Source: Acidovorax benzenivorans
Lineage (GTDB): Bacteria > Pseudomonadota > Gammaproteobacteria > Burkholderiales > Burkholderiaceae_C
Length of the DNA: 64,000 bases
Direction: 5' to 3'
NCBI RefSeq assembly: GCF_028680575.1
Contig: NZ_JAPCKI010000018.1
Location: 41,414-105,413 of the forward strand
This document shows positions 55,193-63,880 of the stretch, piece after piece (position 1 is the stretch's first letter; each line of letters begins with the position of its first letter). Both the position numbers and the translations under genes were made by a program. The notes beneath the pieces are model-generated. The model did no database searches. It saw only the letters and a program-made list of their open reading frames with translations, and was not told where the DNA came from.

Positions 55193-56734
55193 TCAGGCGT
55201 GGCTGGGCAGACATTGCGTGAGCGCTACAGGCCATGCGGACTGCTGGGCCCATTCGCGCATGGCTTCGATGTCGGTGGCGAGGAAGCGGTCTTGCTCCAG
55301 ATAGGCCACGCGCTGGCGGATGGCGGCGAACTGGTTCTCGATGAGTGGCGAGGATTTCAGGTGACGGTCGAACTCCATGCCCTGCGCTGCGGCCATGGCC
55401 TCAATGCCGACCATCACGGCTGCATTGCGCACCATGTCGCCCAGGCGCCGCGCACCGTAAGTGGCCATGGAGACATGGTCTTCCTGGTTGGCCGATGTGG
55501 GCAGGCTGGTCACGCTGCTGGGGTTGGCCAGGCACTGGTTCTCGGCAGCCAGCGCGGCGGCGGTGACCTGCGCGATCATGAAGCCGGAGTTCACGCCGCT
55601 GTCGCGGATCAGGAACGCAGGTAGGCCCGACAGGCCGGGGTCGAGCAGCAACGACAGGCGGCGCTCGGAGATGGCCCCGATCTCGGCCACGGCCAACGCG
55701 ATGATGTCGGCCACAAAGGCCACGGGCTCGGCGTGGAAGTTGCCGCCAGAGATCACGTCGCCGTTGTCAAAGACCAGGGGGTTATCGGACGCCGCATTCG
55801 CCTCGATGGTCAGCACGCGCGCGGCATGGTGCAGGTTATCGAGGCACGCGCCCATCACCTGCGGCACGCAGCGGATGGAGTATGGGTCCTGCACTCGGCC
55901 GCAGTTCGGGTGCGAGGGGTCGATGGCGCTACCGTCCAGCAGCGCGCGCACGGCGGCGGCCACGGCGATCTGCCCGGCCTGGCCGCGTGCCTCATGGATG
56001 CGCGCATCAAACGGCTTGACCGATCCCTTGATGGCTTCGAGCGACAGACAACCTGCGACCAGTGCGGCAGCAAACACGCTCTCTGCCCCGAACAAACCGG
56101 CCAGCGCGAGCGAGGTGGACACCTGTGTGCCGTTGAGCAGCGCCAGCCCTTCCTTAGGGCCCAGCACAAACGGCTGCAAACCGATGGAACGCATGGCCTC
56201 GGCGCCCGACACCACCGTGCCATCCACCTTGGCCTGCCCTTCACCAATCAGCACGCAGGCCAGGTGCGCCAGCGGCGCCAGATCGCCGGAGGCCCCCACC
56301 GAGCCCTTGGCCGGGATCACGGGCAGCACATTGGCATTGGCCATGGCCAACAGCGCATCCACGATCTCGGGACGGATGCCCGAATGGCCACGCGCGAGGC
56401 TGATGGCCTTGGTGGCCAGGATGAGGCGCACCACGTCGTCCGGCAATGGATCGCCCGTGCCCACGCTGTGCGACAGCACCAGGTTGCGCTGCAGCTCGGC
56501 CAGGCGCTCGTGGGCTATCTTGGTGCTGGCCAGCTTGCCAAAGCCGGTGTTGATGCCATAGACCACCTGGTCTTCATCGACGATACGCTGCACCGTGGCC
56601 AGCGACGCCTGCATGAGGGCGCGTGCCGACGGGTCCAGCGACAGCTGCACGGGCGCGGCGTGGATGCTGCGCAGTTCAGCCAGCGCGACGCGGCCGGGGT
56701 GCAAGGTCAGGGAGGATGCGGTGGTTTTTGTCAT
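55193..56734 (-). CDS. hutH: Histidine ammonia-lyase
   Basis: Enzyme of 513 residues that removes ammonia from L-histidine to give urocanate, the first pathway step. The self-made MIO cofactor comes from Ala148-Ser149-Gly150 in [14 protein letters not shown]. Catalytic Tyr59 lies in [12 protein letters not shown]. The late region [16 protein letters not shown] is also typical. An operator-like palindrome lies 10-23 bp before its start codon, just after the hutC gene. Confidence 0.97.
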   Translation of the reverse strand: MTKTTASSLTLHPGRVALAELRSIHAAPVQLSLDPSARALMQASLATVQRIVDEDQVVYGINTGFGKLASTKIAHERLAELQRNLVLSHSVGTGDPLPDDVVRLILATKAISLARGHSGIRPEIVDALLAMANANVLPVIPAKGSVGASGDLAPLAHLACVLIGEGQAKVDGTVVSGAEAMRSIGLQPFVLGPKEGLALLNGTQVSTSLALAGLFGAESVFAAALVAGCLSLEAIKGSVKPFDARIHEARGQAGQIAVAAAVRALLDGSAIDPSHPNCGRVQDPYSIRCVPQVMGACLDNLHHAARVLTIEANAASDNPLVFDNGDVISGGNFHAEPVAFVADIIALAVAEIGAISERRLSLLLDPGLSGLPAFLIRDSGVNSGFMIAQVTAAALAAENQCLANPSSVTSLPTSANQEDHVSMATYGARRLGDMVRNAAVMVGIEAMAAAQGMEFDRHLKSSPLIENQFAAIRQRVAYLEQDRFLATDIEAMREWAQQSAWPVALTQCLPSHA

Positions 56735-56743
56735 GGCGTTGAT

Positions 56744-56757
56744 CCTGTATATACAAG
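56744..56757. promoter_or_regulatory. HutC-type operator upstream of hutH
   Basis: CCTGTATATACAAG, a near-perfect palindrome with one mismatched pair, that shares CCTGTATATACA with the site at 60327-60340. It fits the TGTATATACA-like HutC core known from Pseudomonas. A second ACTTGTACC-like half lies next to it (56757-56767, minus strand). Confidence 0.75.
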
Positions 56758-56774
56758 TAGGTACAAGCGAAAAA

Positions 56775-56803
56775 ATTCAGGGCTTTTGGCGAAAATCTTT
56801 CAA
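56775..56803 (-). promoter_or_regulatory. Candidate hutH promoter
   Basis: On the minus strand TTGAAA (56803-56798, overlapping the hutC stop) is separated by 17 bases from CTGAAT (56780-56775). The HutC-type site lies immediately downstream, so a bound repressor would block initiation or early elongation. The -10 match is weak. Confidence 0.4.
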
Positions 56804-57615
56804 CCGGCGACGGGGTTGCCGTCGGCTCGGAAGCGGCTGCCCAAACGGTATCGGGTCGCGGGGTGCAAACAGCGCACCACGGTAATCGGCACCCCGCGCG
56901 ACCAGGTGCGGCGGGTGAGCAGCAAGCACGGCTCTTGCGGAGACATCTCCAGCAGCGTAGCTTGCTCGGCGGTGGGCATGACGGCGTCAACTACATGCTC
57001 GATCTGGTCGAACGGCACGTTGCGCACCAGGTACTCGGAAGGCTGCAGCAGCGTGAAGTCCTGCACAGCAAACTGGGGCACCTGGCGCGGGTTCACATGG
57101 CGGTCTTCCAGTTGCACGGGCAGGCCGTCTTCGCGGTGGATACACAGCGAATGGAACACCGACTCCCCCGTGCGCAGGTCCAGCGCGGCCGCCACCTCCA
57201 GCGTGGCGGAGGTGCGTTCCACAGTGAGCACATCGCAGCGGTAGTCGTGCCCGCGCTGGCGGATCTCGCTGGCCAGGTTGGCGATCTGCAGCAGCGTGGA
57301 CTGGGGTTTGTCTTCGGCCACAAAGCTGCCCACACCGGCCACCCGCACGATGCGGCCCTGCTCCACCAGCTCGCGCAGTGCACGGTTCACCGTCATGCGC
57401 GAGATGCCGAACTGGGTGACCAGCTCGTTCTCGGACGGCAGGCGGTCGCCCGCGCGCCAGATGCCCTCCTGGATCTTGCGCGAGATATGGTCCTTGATCT
57501 GCTCGTACAGCGCCATGGCTTGTGCGGGCGCAGCCACCACCGCTGCCACGGCCTTGGTGGGCTGAGCACTGCGGGGCGCAGTGGCTATGGTGCGGCGGGA
57601 AGGACGGGCGCTCAT
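56800..57615 (-). CDS. hutC: Histidine utilisation repressor HutC (GntR family)
   Basis: Repressor of 271 residues. The N-terminal GntR winged helix (about 40-105) has YEQIKDHISRKIQEGIWRAGDRLPSENELVTQFGISRMTVNRALREL. The C-terminal UTRA ligand domain (about 120-260) has DVLTVERTSATLEVAAALDL, GLPVQLEDRHVNPRQVPQFAVQDF and PSEYLVRNVPFDQIEHVVDAVMPT. HutC proteins are released from DNA by urocanate. It has an N-terminal tail of about 35 residues longer than some relatives. It lies between the NitT-type transporter and hutH. Confidence 0.95.
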   Translation of the reverse strand: MSARPSRRTIATAPRSAQPTKAVAAVVAAPAQAMALYEQIKDHISRKIQEGIWRAGDRLPSENELVTQFGISRMTVNRALRELVEQGRIVRVAGVGSFVAEDKPQSTLLQIANLASEIRQRGHDYRCDVLTVERTSATLEVAAALDLRTGESVFHSLCIHREDGLPVQLEDRHVNPRQVPQFAVQDFTLLQPSEYLVRNVPFDQIEHVVDAVMPTAEQATLLEMSPQEPCLLLTRRTWSRGVPITVVRCLHPATRYRLGSRFRADGNPVAG

Positions 57616-57637
57616 AAGGGGAAGCAGTCAGTCAGGC

Positions 57638-58417
57638 TCAATGCAAGTCAGCCGCCATGGATTCGGCGCGGATTTCTTCCGTCAAACGCGCCTTGAGGTC
57701 CATGAACTCGGGGCTGGTCTTGATCGTGTAATGGCGCGGATGCGGCAAGTCCACAGCCAGCTCGGTCTTGATGCGGCCGGGCCGGGCGCTGAACACAGCC
57801 ACGCGGTTGGCCATGAAGATGGCTTCGTCGATGTCGTGGGTGACGAAGAGCACGGTCTTGCGCTCGGCCTCCCAGATGCCGAGCAGCAGCTCTTGCATGA
57901 GCACGCGGGTCTGGTTGTCGAGCGCGCCGAAGGGCTCGTCCATCAGCAAGATCTTGGGGTCGTTGGCCAGGGCGCGCGCAATGGCGGTGCGCTGCTGCAT
58001 GCCGCCCGACAGCTGCTTGGGAAAGTGCTGCTCGAAGCCGCGCAAGCCCACCTTGGCGATGAAGTACGCGGCGCGCTCTTTTTGCTGCGCCTCGGGCATG
58101 CCGCGCTCGCGCAAGCCAAAGCGGATGTTCTGCTCGATGGTGAGCCAGGGGAACAGCGTGTAGCTCTGGAACACCATGCCACGCTCGGCGCCGGGGCCTT
58201 CGACGGGTGCGCCGTCGAGCAACACACGGCCACTGGTGGCGTGGTCCAGACCCGCCACGATGCGCAGCAGCGTGGATTTGCCGCAACCCGAAGGGCCCAG
58301 GATGGTGACGAAGTCGTTGTCACGCACTTCAAAATCGACCGGCTGCAGCGCCTGCGTGCGCTGGCCTTTAGCGGTCTCGAACACGCGCGAGACGGCTTGA
58401 ATGGATACGCGGCTCAT
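57638..58417 (-). CDS. NitT/TauT-type ABC transporter ATP-binding protein (SsuB-like)
   Basis: ATPase of 259 residues. Walker A GPSGCGKST, VFQSYTLFPWLTIEQNIRFGL, signature LSGGMQQRTAIARAL, Walker B ILLMDEPFGALDNQTR and H-loop VTHDIDEA fully match the nitrate/sulfonate/taurine class. It overlaps the permease stop by 4 bp and ends 22 bp before hutC, so it is in the same transcript as the repressor. Confidence 0.93.
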   Translation of the reverse strand: MSRVSIQAVSRVFETAKGQRTQALQPVDFEVRDNDFVTILGPSGCGKSTLLRIVAGLDHATSGRVLLDGAPVEGPGAERGMVFQSYTLFPWLTIEQNIRFGLRERGMPEAQQKERAAYFIAKVGLRGFEQHFPKQLSGGMQQRTAIARALANDPKILLMDEPFGALDNQTRVLMQELLLGIWEAERKTVLFVTHDIDEAIFMANRVAVFSARPGRIKTELAVDLPHPRHYTIKTSPEFMDLKARLTEEIRAESMAADLH

Positions 58418-59250
58418 CGCACAAAACTCCAGGCAAACAGACGGTGGTTGAGCGCCTTGAAGGCGAAATCGGACACCAGCCCGATGAGGCCGATGATGAT
58501 GATGCCGAAGATGATCTGGCCGGTGTTGAGCAACGACTGGCTGTCGGTGATCATGTGACCGATACCACTGGACGAGCCGATCAGCTCGGCCACGATGACA
58601 TAGGTCCAGGCCCAGCCCAGCACCAGGCGCAGGGTCTCAGCAATCTCAGGGGCGGCGCCCGGGATGAGCACGCGGGTGACGATGCCCTTGTGGCCCGCGC
58701 CCAGCGTGTAGGCAGCCTCGACCAGATCGCGCCGCGCGCCGCCCACCGTCACGGCGACCATCAGCGTGATCTGGAAGACCGAGCCGATGAAGATGACAAG
58801 GATCTTCTGCGCCTCGCCAATGCCCGCCCACAGGATGAGCAGCGGAATGAAGGCCGACGCGGGCAGGTAGCGGCAGAACGAGACGAAGGGCTCAAAGAAG
58901 GCCTCAATGCCCTTGTAGGCACCCATCGCAATACCCAGCGGCACGGCGATGACGGCGGCCAGGATGAAGCCGCCGAACACGCGCCACACCGTCATGCCGA
59001 TGTCCTTGTGAAAGCCGTATTCGCTGAACAGCAGCCAGCCTTCCTTGGCCATGGTGACAGGGCTGGCCAGGAAGGTGGGCGACACGAAGCCGCCCAGCGT
59101 GAAGAACGCCCATACCAGCACGAACAACACAAAAAAACCGAAGCCCAGCAGCCAACGGGCGCGGGCGGTCACAGGCTCCAGCGGAGCCAGTGAACGCCGC
59201 CGCACAGGGGCTTTTGGCTCGGTAACGGACAGGGGTTGCACGGCAGACAT
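58414..59250 (-). CDS. NitT/TauT-type ABC transporter permease (SsuC-like)
   Basis: Inner-membrane permease of 278 residues with about six helices. The class motif is EAAYTLGAGHKGIVTRVLIPGAAPEIAETLRLVLGWAWTYVIVAELIG (the EAA loop and following helix). RYLPASAFIPLLILWAGIGEAQKILVIFIGSVFQI is also typical. The N-terminal 30 residues are cytoplasmic and basic. It is co-transcribed with the binding protein upstream and the ATPase downstream. Confidence 0.93.
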   Translation of the reverse strand: MSAVQPLSVTEPKAPVRRRSLAPLEPVTARARWLLGFGFFVLFVLVWAFFTLGGFVSPTFLASPVTMAKEGWLLFSEYGFHKDIGMTVWRVFGGFILAAVIAVPLGIAMGAYKGIEAFFEPFVSFCRYLPASAFIPLLILWAGIGEAQKILVIFIGSVFQITLMVAVTVGGARRDLVEAAYTLGAGHKGIVTRVLIPGAAPEIAETLRLVLGWAWTYVIVAELIGSSSGIGHMITDSQSLLNTGQIIFGIIIIGLIGLVSDFAFKALNHRLFAWSFVR

Positions 59251-59273
59251 GGCGCGTTCTTCTTCCAGTTTTT

Positions 59274-60239
59274 TTACTTGATGAAGCTCGCGTCGAACGT
59301 CACCGCCAGGTCTTCATTCGCCTTGCGAATGATGCCGGCCTCCAGCAGGATGGCCGTGGCATCCTTCATAAAGGTGGACAGCTCGCCCGCAAAGAACTTC
59401 TGGTTGGCGGCCTTGTCCTGCCAGCGCAGGAAGGACGACGACTTGGCGAACTGCTCACCCGTCTGCTTGACGGCCGCACCCATAATTTCGTTGGACTTGG
59501 TCGGGTCGGCCTTGATCATGTCCAGCGCTTGGAAGTACGAATTGGCCAGTGCCTGAGCCGCCTTGCCGTTGGCCTTGAGCCAGGTGGGGTCGCAGCCCAC
59601 GGTGTCCATCACCATGGGATAGTCGAGCGTGGTGGCCAAAATCTTGCCCGCAGCAGGGTTGTCGCGCACGGTGGAGAGGTAAGGCTCGTACGTCATGGCA
59701 GCGTCGTTCTGCCCTGCCACGAAGGCCTGCGCAGCCGCCTGGGGCGACAGCGTGGTGGTCTTCACGTCCTTGAGGCTCATGCCGTTCTTGCTGAGCATCC
59801 AGGCCAGGCCAAAATATGGGGCAGTGCCGGGCGCATCCACGCCAATGGTCTTGCCCTTGAGGTCGGCAAAGCCCTTGATGTCGCCACGCACCGCGATGCC
59901 GTCGGCGCCGTAGGACTTGTCCATCTGGAAGATCTGCACGATGGGCACGCCGTTGGCGTTCCAGGCCACATGCGTCTCGACCGTGGTGGCGGCGCACTGG
60001 ATGGACTTGGAGGCCAGGGCCAGGTGGCGGTCCTTCTGCGGAATCATCTTGATCTCCACATCCAAGCCATTCTTCTTGAAGATGCCTGCCTTGTCGGCCA
60101 GGGTGAGCGGCGCAAAGCCCGTCCAGCCGGACATGCCCAGCACGATTTTGGTGTCCTGCGCCTGGGCCGGTGCGGCCAGGGCCATCATGCATGCCGTTGC
60201 CGCTGCCAGCGACGTCCATTTCACAACCGATCGAGTCAT
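59274..60239 (-). CDS. NitT/TauT-type ABC transporter substrate-binding protein (SsuA/NMT1-like)
   Basis: Periplasmic receptor of 321 residues. Signal peptide (SVVKWTSLAAATACMMALAAPAQAQ) followed by KIVLGMSGWTGFAPLTLADKAGIFKKNGLDVEIKMIPQKDRHLALASKSIQC, then GVDAPGTAPYFGLAWML, which is the NMT1/SsuA pattern. The second ATG (60239) has AGGAG at better spacing. A perfect HutC-like palindrome lies about 88 bp upstream. The hut link suggests histidine, urocanate or another imidazole compound as the ligand, unlike classic nitrate or sulfonate receptors. Confidence 0.92.
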   Translation of the reverse strand: MTRSVVKWTSLAAATACMMALAAPAQAQDTKIVLGMSGWTGFAPLTLADKAGIFKKNGLDVEIKMIPQKDRHLALASKSIQCAATTVETHVAWNANGVPIVQIFQMDKSYGADGIAVRGDIKGFADLKGKTIGVDAPGTAPYFGLAWMLSKNGMSLKDVKTTTLSPQAAAQAFVAGQNDAAMTYEPYLSTVRDNPAAGKILATTLDYPMVMDTVGCDPTWLKANGKAAQALANSYFQALDMIKADPTKSNEIMGAAVKQTGEQFAKSSSFLRWQDKAANQKFFAGELSTFMKDATAILLEAGIIRKANEDLAVTFDASFIK

Positions 60240-60326
60240 CATCTGCTCCTATTTGAAGAAAGTACCTTGGCCCAGCCCACCGGAACGCGCCTGCGTACCG
60301 GCGGCCATGATGACAGTTTCAGCATA

Positions 60327-60340
60327 CCTGTATATACAGG
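60327..60340. promoter_or_regulatory. HutC-type operator upstream of the NitT-type transporter
   Basis: CCTGTATATACAGG is a perfect 14-bp palindrome. It shares CCTGTATATACA with the site before hutH, and lies about 90 bp upstream of the binding-protein start, just after a candidate promoter. It indicates that transporter and hutC are under HutC control. Confidence 0.8.
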
Positions 60341-60350
60341 GTAAACACTG

Positions 60351-60379
60351 AATAAACCGACTCATGCGAGGGGTGCCAA
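60351..60379 (-). promoter_or_regulatory. Candidate promoter of the NitT transporter-hutC operon
   Basis: On the minus strand TTGGCA (60379-60374) and TTTATT (60356-60351) are 17 bases apart. The transcription start would fall just before or in the HutC palindrome, a usual place for repression. Confidence 0.45.
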
Positions 60380-60450
60380 TCTTCAGCAAGAACAGGGCCA
60401 GGGGAGACGGTGACTGTACCAACAGCCTGTGCCCCCCGCGAATCACTCCT

Positions 60451-60500
60451 ATTTTGATAGCTGCCAAGGCAATATCAATAAGCGCCACGAGGCAAAATAG
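60451..60500. repeat. R2 short interspersed repeat, copy E
   Basis: Has TTTTGATAGCTGCC, CAATATCAATAAGCGCCACG and AGGCAAAATAGCAC, in the same block order as copies A, B and D. It lies in the gap upstream of the hut transporter. Confidence 0.55.
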
Positions 60501-60644
60501 CACTATGTTTCCCCTCAGAGGCCCACAGCGGCTCCTTGGGCACTACCCGCTCCCTGCACCAGGGCTGTGCGCCTGGCGACCACCGTCGGTGCAACACAAC
60601 CCGGCGCGAAAGGGGCGAACCTGTCTATGCCACAGGCCGACGAC

Positions 60645-62027
60645 CTATTCCACCACGGGCAAACGCACGGTGACCGACAGGCCGGGCTCTGCATTGCGCA
60701 TGTGCAACTGCCCATCATGCGCCTGCGCCACCAGGCGGCACAGGTACAAGCCCAGTCCCACACCACCGGTGGCGCGCTGGCGTGCGGTGTCGGGGCGGTA
60801 GAACGCCTGGGCCAAGTGCGGCAGATGCTCAGGGGGCACGCCGCGCCCATGGTCACGCACCTCCAGCTCCAGCACCCTCCCGTCGTCCACCAGCCGCAGG
60901 TGCAGCTCCGGCGGGGTGGCACCAGACTCACTGTGGCGCAGACTGTTGTCCAGCAAGTTGCGCAGCAGCAGCCGCAGGCGGGACCGGTCGAGCCGCACCG
61001 CAGGCAGGCCCGGAGCCACATGCAGGGCAATGTCGGCAGCCCCCGCATGGCGCGGGCACAGATCGGACACCACCTCGCGGGCCAACTCTGCGACATCAGT
61101 GGGCTCACGGTGCAGCGCTGCATGGCGGCCCGCCAGGCGCTCGCTCTCCAACAGGTCGGTGATGAGGCCCGCCATTTCGCCCAGGTCGCGCATCAGCGCC
61201 AGGCGTTGGGGCTGCACATCAGCCGTCTCGGGCAGTAGCTCGGTGTTCAGGCGGGCCCGCGTAAGCGGGCTGCGCAACTCATGGCTCATCGCCAGCAACA
61301 GTGCGCGCTTGGCCTCCAGCATCTGGTGGATGTCGTCCCCCATGGTGTTGATGGTGTCGGCCAACTGGCCCAACTCATCCGGCCGATGGGCATGCCGCAC
61401 GGGGATCGGCTGGGCAAAGTTGCCGTTGCCAAAACGCTGTGCCCCCTGGCGAATGTCGTCCAGTGGCCGCAGCAGATGGCGCACATACACATAGGCCAGC
61501 GCCGTGAGCAGCAGCAGCACCGTGAGCGTGCCCCACGCAATGCGCGGGCGCTTGTCCCACGACAACGCGTTCAGGCCGAACTCGATGTGGTGTCCATCTG
61601 CCGTCGCGCGGTGCAGCAGGCTGTGCCCGTTCTCGTCCCCGGTCCAGCGGTCTTCCTGCCGGACCTTGTCGCTCATCCAGTGGGGGTTTTGCTGGTCGGG
61701 GTGCGACGCCCAGTGGATCTGCGGGCCGTCGATGCGCAAGGTCAGCGGCAGGCGGTTGGCAATCGCCTGCGCGCGCTCAATGCTGGGCGGGCTGCCAATC
61801 TCGGCCGCCAGGCGATCCACATAGTCCATCAGCAGCGGCCGCGCCGCCTCGCGCCAGCCCACGGACACGGCCTTTTGCACGCCCCCCATGAAGGTGACCG
61901 CCACAGCCACCGCCAACGCCATGAACACCAGCACCAGCCGAATGCGCAGCGAATGCCCGACCGCGTGCCGCGCACGGCGATGCCAGGGGCAGTTCGGATC
62001 GTGGGCAGGCGAAAAAATCTTCCTCAT
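60645..62027 (-). CDS. Sensor histidine kinase (CpxA-like architecture)
   Basis: Membrane sensor of 460 residues. Helix 1 (about 29-49), a periplasmic sensor (about 50-162), helix 2 (about 163-183), HAMP (about 184-240), the phosphoacceptor His249 in LLAMSHELRSPLTRARLNTELL, and an ATPase domain with RNLLDNSLRHSESG (N-box), DHGRGVPPE (G1) and GGVGLGLYLCRLV (G2). It overlaps the response-regulator stop by 4 bp. The neighbouring CpxP/Spy-like lipoprotein suggests it monitors the envelope. Confidence 0.94.
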   Translation of the reverse strand: MRKIFSPAHDPNCPWHRRARHAVGHSLRIRLVLVFMALAVAVAVTFMGGVQKAVSVGWREAARPLLMDYVDRLAAEIGSPPSIERAQAIANRLPLTLRIDGPQIHWASHPDQQNPHWMSDKVRQEDRWTGDENGHSLLHRATADGHHIEFGLNALSWDKRPRIAWGTLTVLLLLTALAYVYVRHLLRPLDDIRQGAQRFGNGNFAQPIPVRHAHRPDELGQLADTINTMGDDIHQMLEAKRALLLAMSHELRSPLTRARLNTELLPETADVQPQRLALMRDLGEMAGLITDLLESERLAGRHAALHREPTDVAELAREVVSDLCPRHAGAADIALHVAPGLPAVRLDRSRLRLLLRNLLDNSLRHSESGATPPELHLRLVDDGRVLELEVRDHGRGVPPEHLPHLAQAFYRPDTARQRATGGVGLGLYLCRLVAQAHDGQLHMRNAEPGLSVTVRLPVVE

Positions 62028-62710
62028 GGGGCAGCACGGCGCAAGGCCAGGGAGTAACCAACATTGCGCAGCGTCTTGATGCAGTCCAGCGGCTCCAGCT
62101 TCTTGCGCAATCGACTTACCACGATGTCCACCGCGCGGGTGTACAGCTCGGCCTCATGGCCGCGCAGCTGGTTCAGGATGTCATCGCGGCTGAAGACTTT
62201 GCCGGGCTCGCGCGCCAAAAGGTGCAACAGGTCGAACTCGGTACCGGTCAGCTCCACCACCACGCCATGGCGCTGCACACTGCGGCGGGCTGCGTCGATG
62301 GAGAGGCCCTCAAACTCCAGCGCCCCCCCGACAGCGCCCTGCCCTGGCGCCCTGCGGCGCCGCAGCACTGTCTGCAGGCGTGCCACCAGCTCACGCGGCT
62401 CAAATGGCTTGGGCAGATAGTCATCAGCCCCCAGCTCCAGCCCCACCACCCGATCCATCACCTCGCCACGAGCGGTCAGCATCACGATGGGCAGGTCGCC
62501 CTGCTTGCGAATGGTGCGGCACAACTCGAACCCATCCATTTCAGGCAGCATCACGTCGAGGATGGCAGCGTCAAAACCACCCCCCGTCAGTTGGGCCAAG
62601 CCGTCGCTGGGTCGAAGGGCGTGGACCAGCTCCAGCTCAAAGCGCTGGAAATATGTAGCCAGGGGTGCGCCCAGCTGCGCGTCGTCGTCAATCAGCAATA
62701 TGCGGTGCAT
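62024..62710 (-). CDS. OmpR-family response regulator (CpxR-like)
   Basis: Regulator of 228 residues. Receiver domain (1-115) with the acidic pocket Asp8/Asp9, phosphoacceptor Asp52 in ILDVMLPEMDG, Thr79 and Lys101 in LPKPFEP. OmpR-type winged helix (about 130-225) with LTGTEFDLLHLLAREPGKVFSRDDIL and TRAVDIVVSRLRKKLEP. It overlaps the kinase gene. Together with the lipoprotein upstream it looks like a Cpx-type envelope stress module. Confidence 0.95.
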   Translation of the reverse strand: MHRILLIDDDAQLGAPLATYFQRFELELVHALRPSDGLAQLTGGGFDAAILDVMLPEMDGFELCRTIRKQGDLPIVMLTARGEVMDRVVGLELGADDYLPKPFEPRELVARLQTVLRRRRAPGQGAVGGALEFEGLSIDAARRSVQRHGVVVELTGTEFDLLHLLAREPGKVFSRDDILNQLRGHEAELYTRAVDIVVSRLRKKLEPLDCIKTLRNVGYSLALRRAAP

Positions 62711-62727
62711 GAGCCATTCTCACACCG

Positions 62728-63054
62728 TCAGGCGCGCTCTCCATGCGCCGCCTCGGCCGGAACACTCACCGCACACAATGCACGGTGCCGCACGATGAGT
62801 CGGCGCAAACGCCCCTGCGCACCGGCATGGAGCGCATCAAAATGATCGGCCGCCGCCAGCAAAGCGGGCAAGGTGTGGGCCGCCACAGAGGGCTGGCGGG
62901 CCACCAGGCCCATTGCGTGCTCGCGGTCAAAGCGTGGCCCCCACACGAGCGACATCAGCTCATCGTGGGGCTCCGGCATACCCGACAGCAGCGCAGGCCC
63001 GTGCGCACGCACGCCTTGGGCCAGGCGGTGAATAGGTTCCAGCGTGGGTGACAT
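62728..63054 (-). CDS. Small hypothetical protein in the two-component operon
   Basis: Protein of 108 residues with no signal peptide or membrane helix and mixed helices rich in Ala, Leu and His. I use the ATG at 63054 because GAGGAG lies six bases upstream; the longer frame to 63075 overlaps the lipoprotein stop. It sits 17 bp after the Spy/CpxP-like stop and 17 bp before the response regulator, all on the same strand. No family recognised. A modulator of the two-component pair is a guess from position only. Confidence 0.6.
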   Translation of the reverse strand: MSPTLEPIHRLAQGVRAHGPALLSGMPEPHDELMSLVWGPRFDREHAMGLVARQPSVAAHTLPALLAAADHFDALHAGAQGRLRRLIVRHRALCAVSVPAEAAHGERA

Positions 63055-63071
63055 GCGATGCTCCTCGCCCA

Positions 63072-63539
63072 TCACCCACGGGCCATCCAGCCCTTGCGTC
63101 GCTGCATCAGCTCGCGCACTTTTTGCTGCTGCTCCGGGTTCAGGCTGTCATAAAAGTCGGCCATCGCATTGACCACCGCGGGGCTGTGGGCCTGCACCGC
63201 ACGGGTCTTGTCTTCAAGCAGGGACTGCGCCCGTTCGCGATCAAACTTGTCGCCAGCCACAATGGCCTGCACCTCGGCACGGGGGTCTGCGGTCTTGCCG
63301 ATGAACGCCGCACGCTGGGCTTCCAGTTGATCAGCCAGTGCATTGAGCTTGGTCTTCTGAACCTCGTTCAGATTCAGCTTGCTACTCACCCGATCCACCA
63401 CCTTGCCGCGCACTTCAGCCATTTTTTCTGCGGTCATCGGCCCACGCTGGTGGTGTCCGCTAGAGCAGGCCGTCAGCCCCCCCACCGCAATGGACGCACC
63501 AAAAATGCCCATCAGCGTTTTCTTGATCCAGGGTTTCAT
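63072..63539 (-). CDS. Spy/CpxP-like periplasmic lipoprotein
   Basis: Protein of 155 residues. A lipoprotein signal ends LTACSS (Cys25), which suggests lipid anchoring. The mature part is all-helical, with two LTxxQ-type repeats in altered form (LNLNEVQKTKLNALADQL at about 56-73, and SLNPEQQQKVRELMQRRKGW near the end). Spy and CpxP are small envelope chaperones; CpxP also inhibits the CpxA kinase. It is the first gene of the run, with AAAGGA before the ATG. A role as target and feedback partner of the two-component system is plausible. Confidence 0.85.
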   Translation of the reverse strand: MKPWIKKTLMGIFGASIAVGGLTACSSGHHQRGPMTAEKMAEVRGKVVDRVSSKLNLNEVQKTKLNALADQLEAQRAAFIGKTADPRAEVQAIVAGDKFDRERAQSLLEDKTRAVQAHSPAVVNAMADFYDSLNPEQQQKVRELMQRRKGWMARG

Positions 63540-63639
63540 GATGCAGTCCTTTCAAAGACGGTATGGAACATGAACCTGATGGTGCCCGCTGGGGCCTAGG
63601 ACGTCGTCTCGACCCAGTTTCGGTTTATTTCATTTTGTT

Positions 63640-63880
63640 TCTTGGTGATCCAGGCGGGATGGACTGACGCGTCTTTGAATGAGATATTGGCGCGAGAGCG
63701 TAGTGATGCTGAATGTCGCAACCCATATCAGGTCCGGCACACCTGCGCATCCACCCTGCTCACGGTCGGCCAAAACCATTGGCATGTCGCCCAGCCGCTG
63801 GAGCACGGGGATGTCGAAATGGTGTGCGCACCTGCGGCAGGTTCATCCGCGAGGACTATCAGAAGCCCAAGGCTTGTTAG
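63640..63880 (+). pseudogene. Tyrosine recombinase (phage integrase) C-terminal remnant, frameshifted
   Basis: Two frames together resemble the integrase catalytic end. In the first, ECRNPYQVRHTCASTLLTVGQ contains the RHT arginine box, and HWHVAQPLEHGDVEMV follows, where the usual LGH box is altered to LEHGD. One base is missing near 63825; in the next frame RTCGRFIREDYQKPKAC and a TAG stop (63878-63880) follow. The catalytic Tyr is replaced by Cys (RTC). The N-terminal and core domains are absent. It is a decayed remnant near the right edge, the only mobile-element trace in the window. Confidence 0.8.

Larger units (their letters stand above)
60240..60644. other. Regulatory intergenic region between the hut locus and the two-component genes
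   Basis: 405 bp without a convincing gene. It contains the HutC-like operator (60327-60340), a candidate promoter (60351-60379) and an R2 repeat copy (60451-60500). The remaining part toward 60644 has no recognised feature. Confidence 0.6.
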
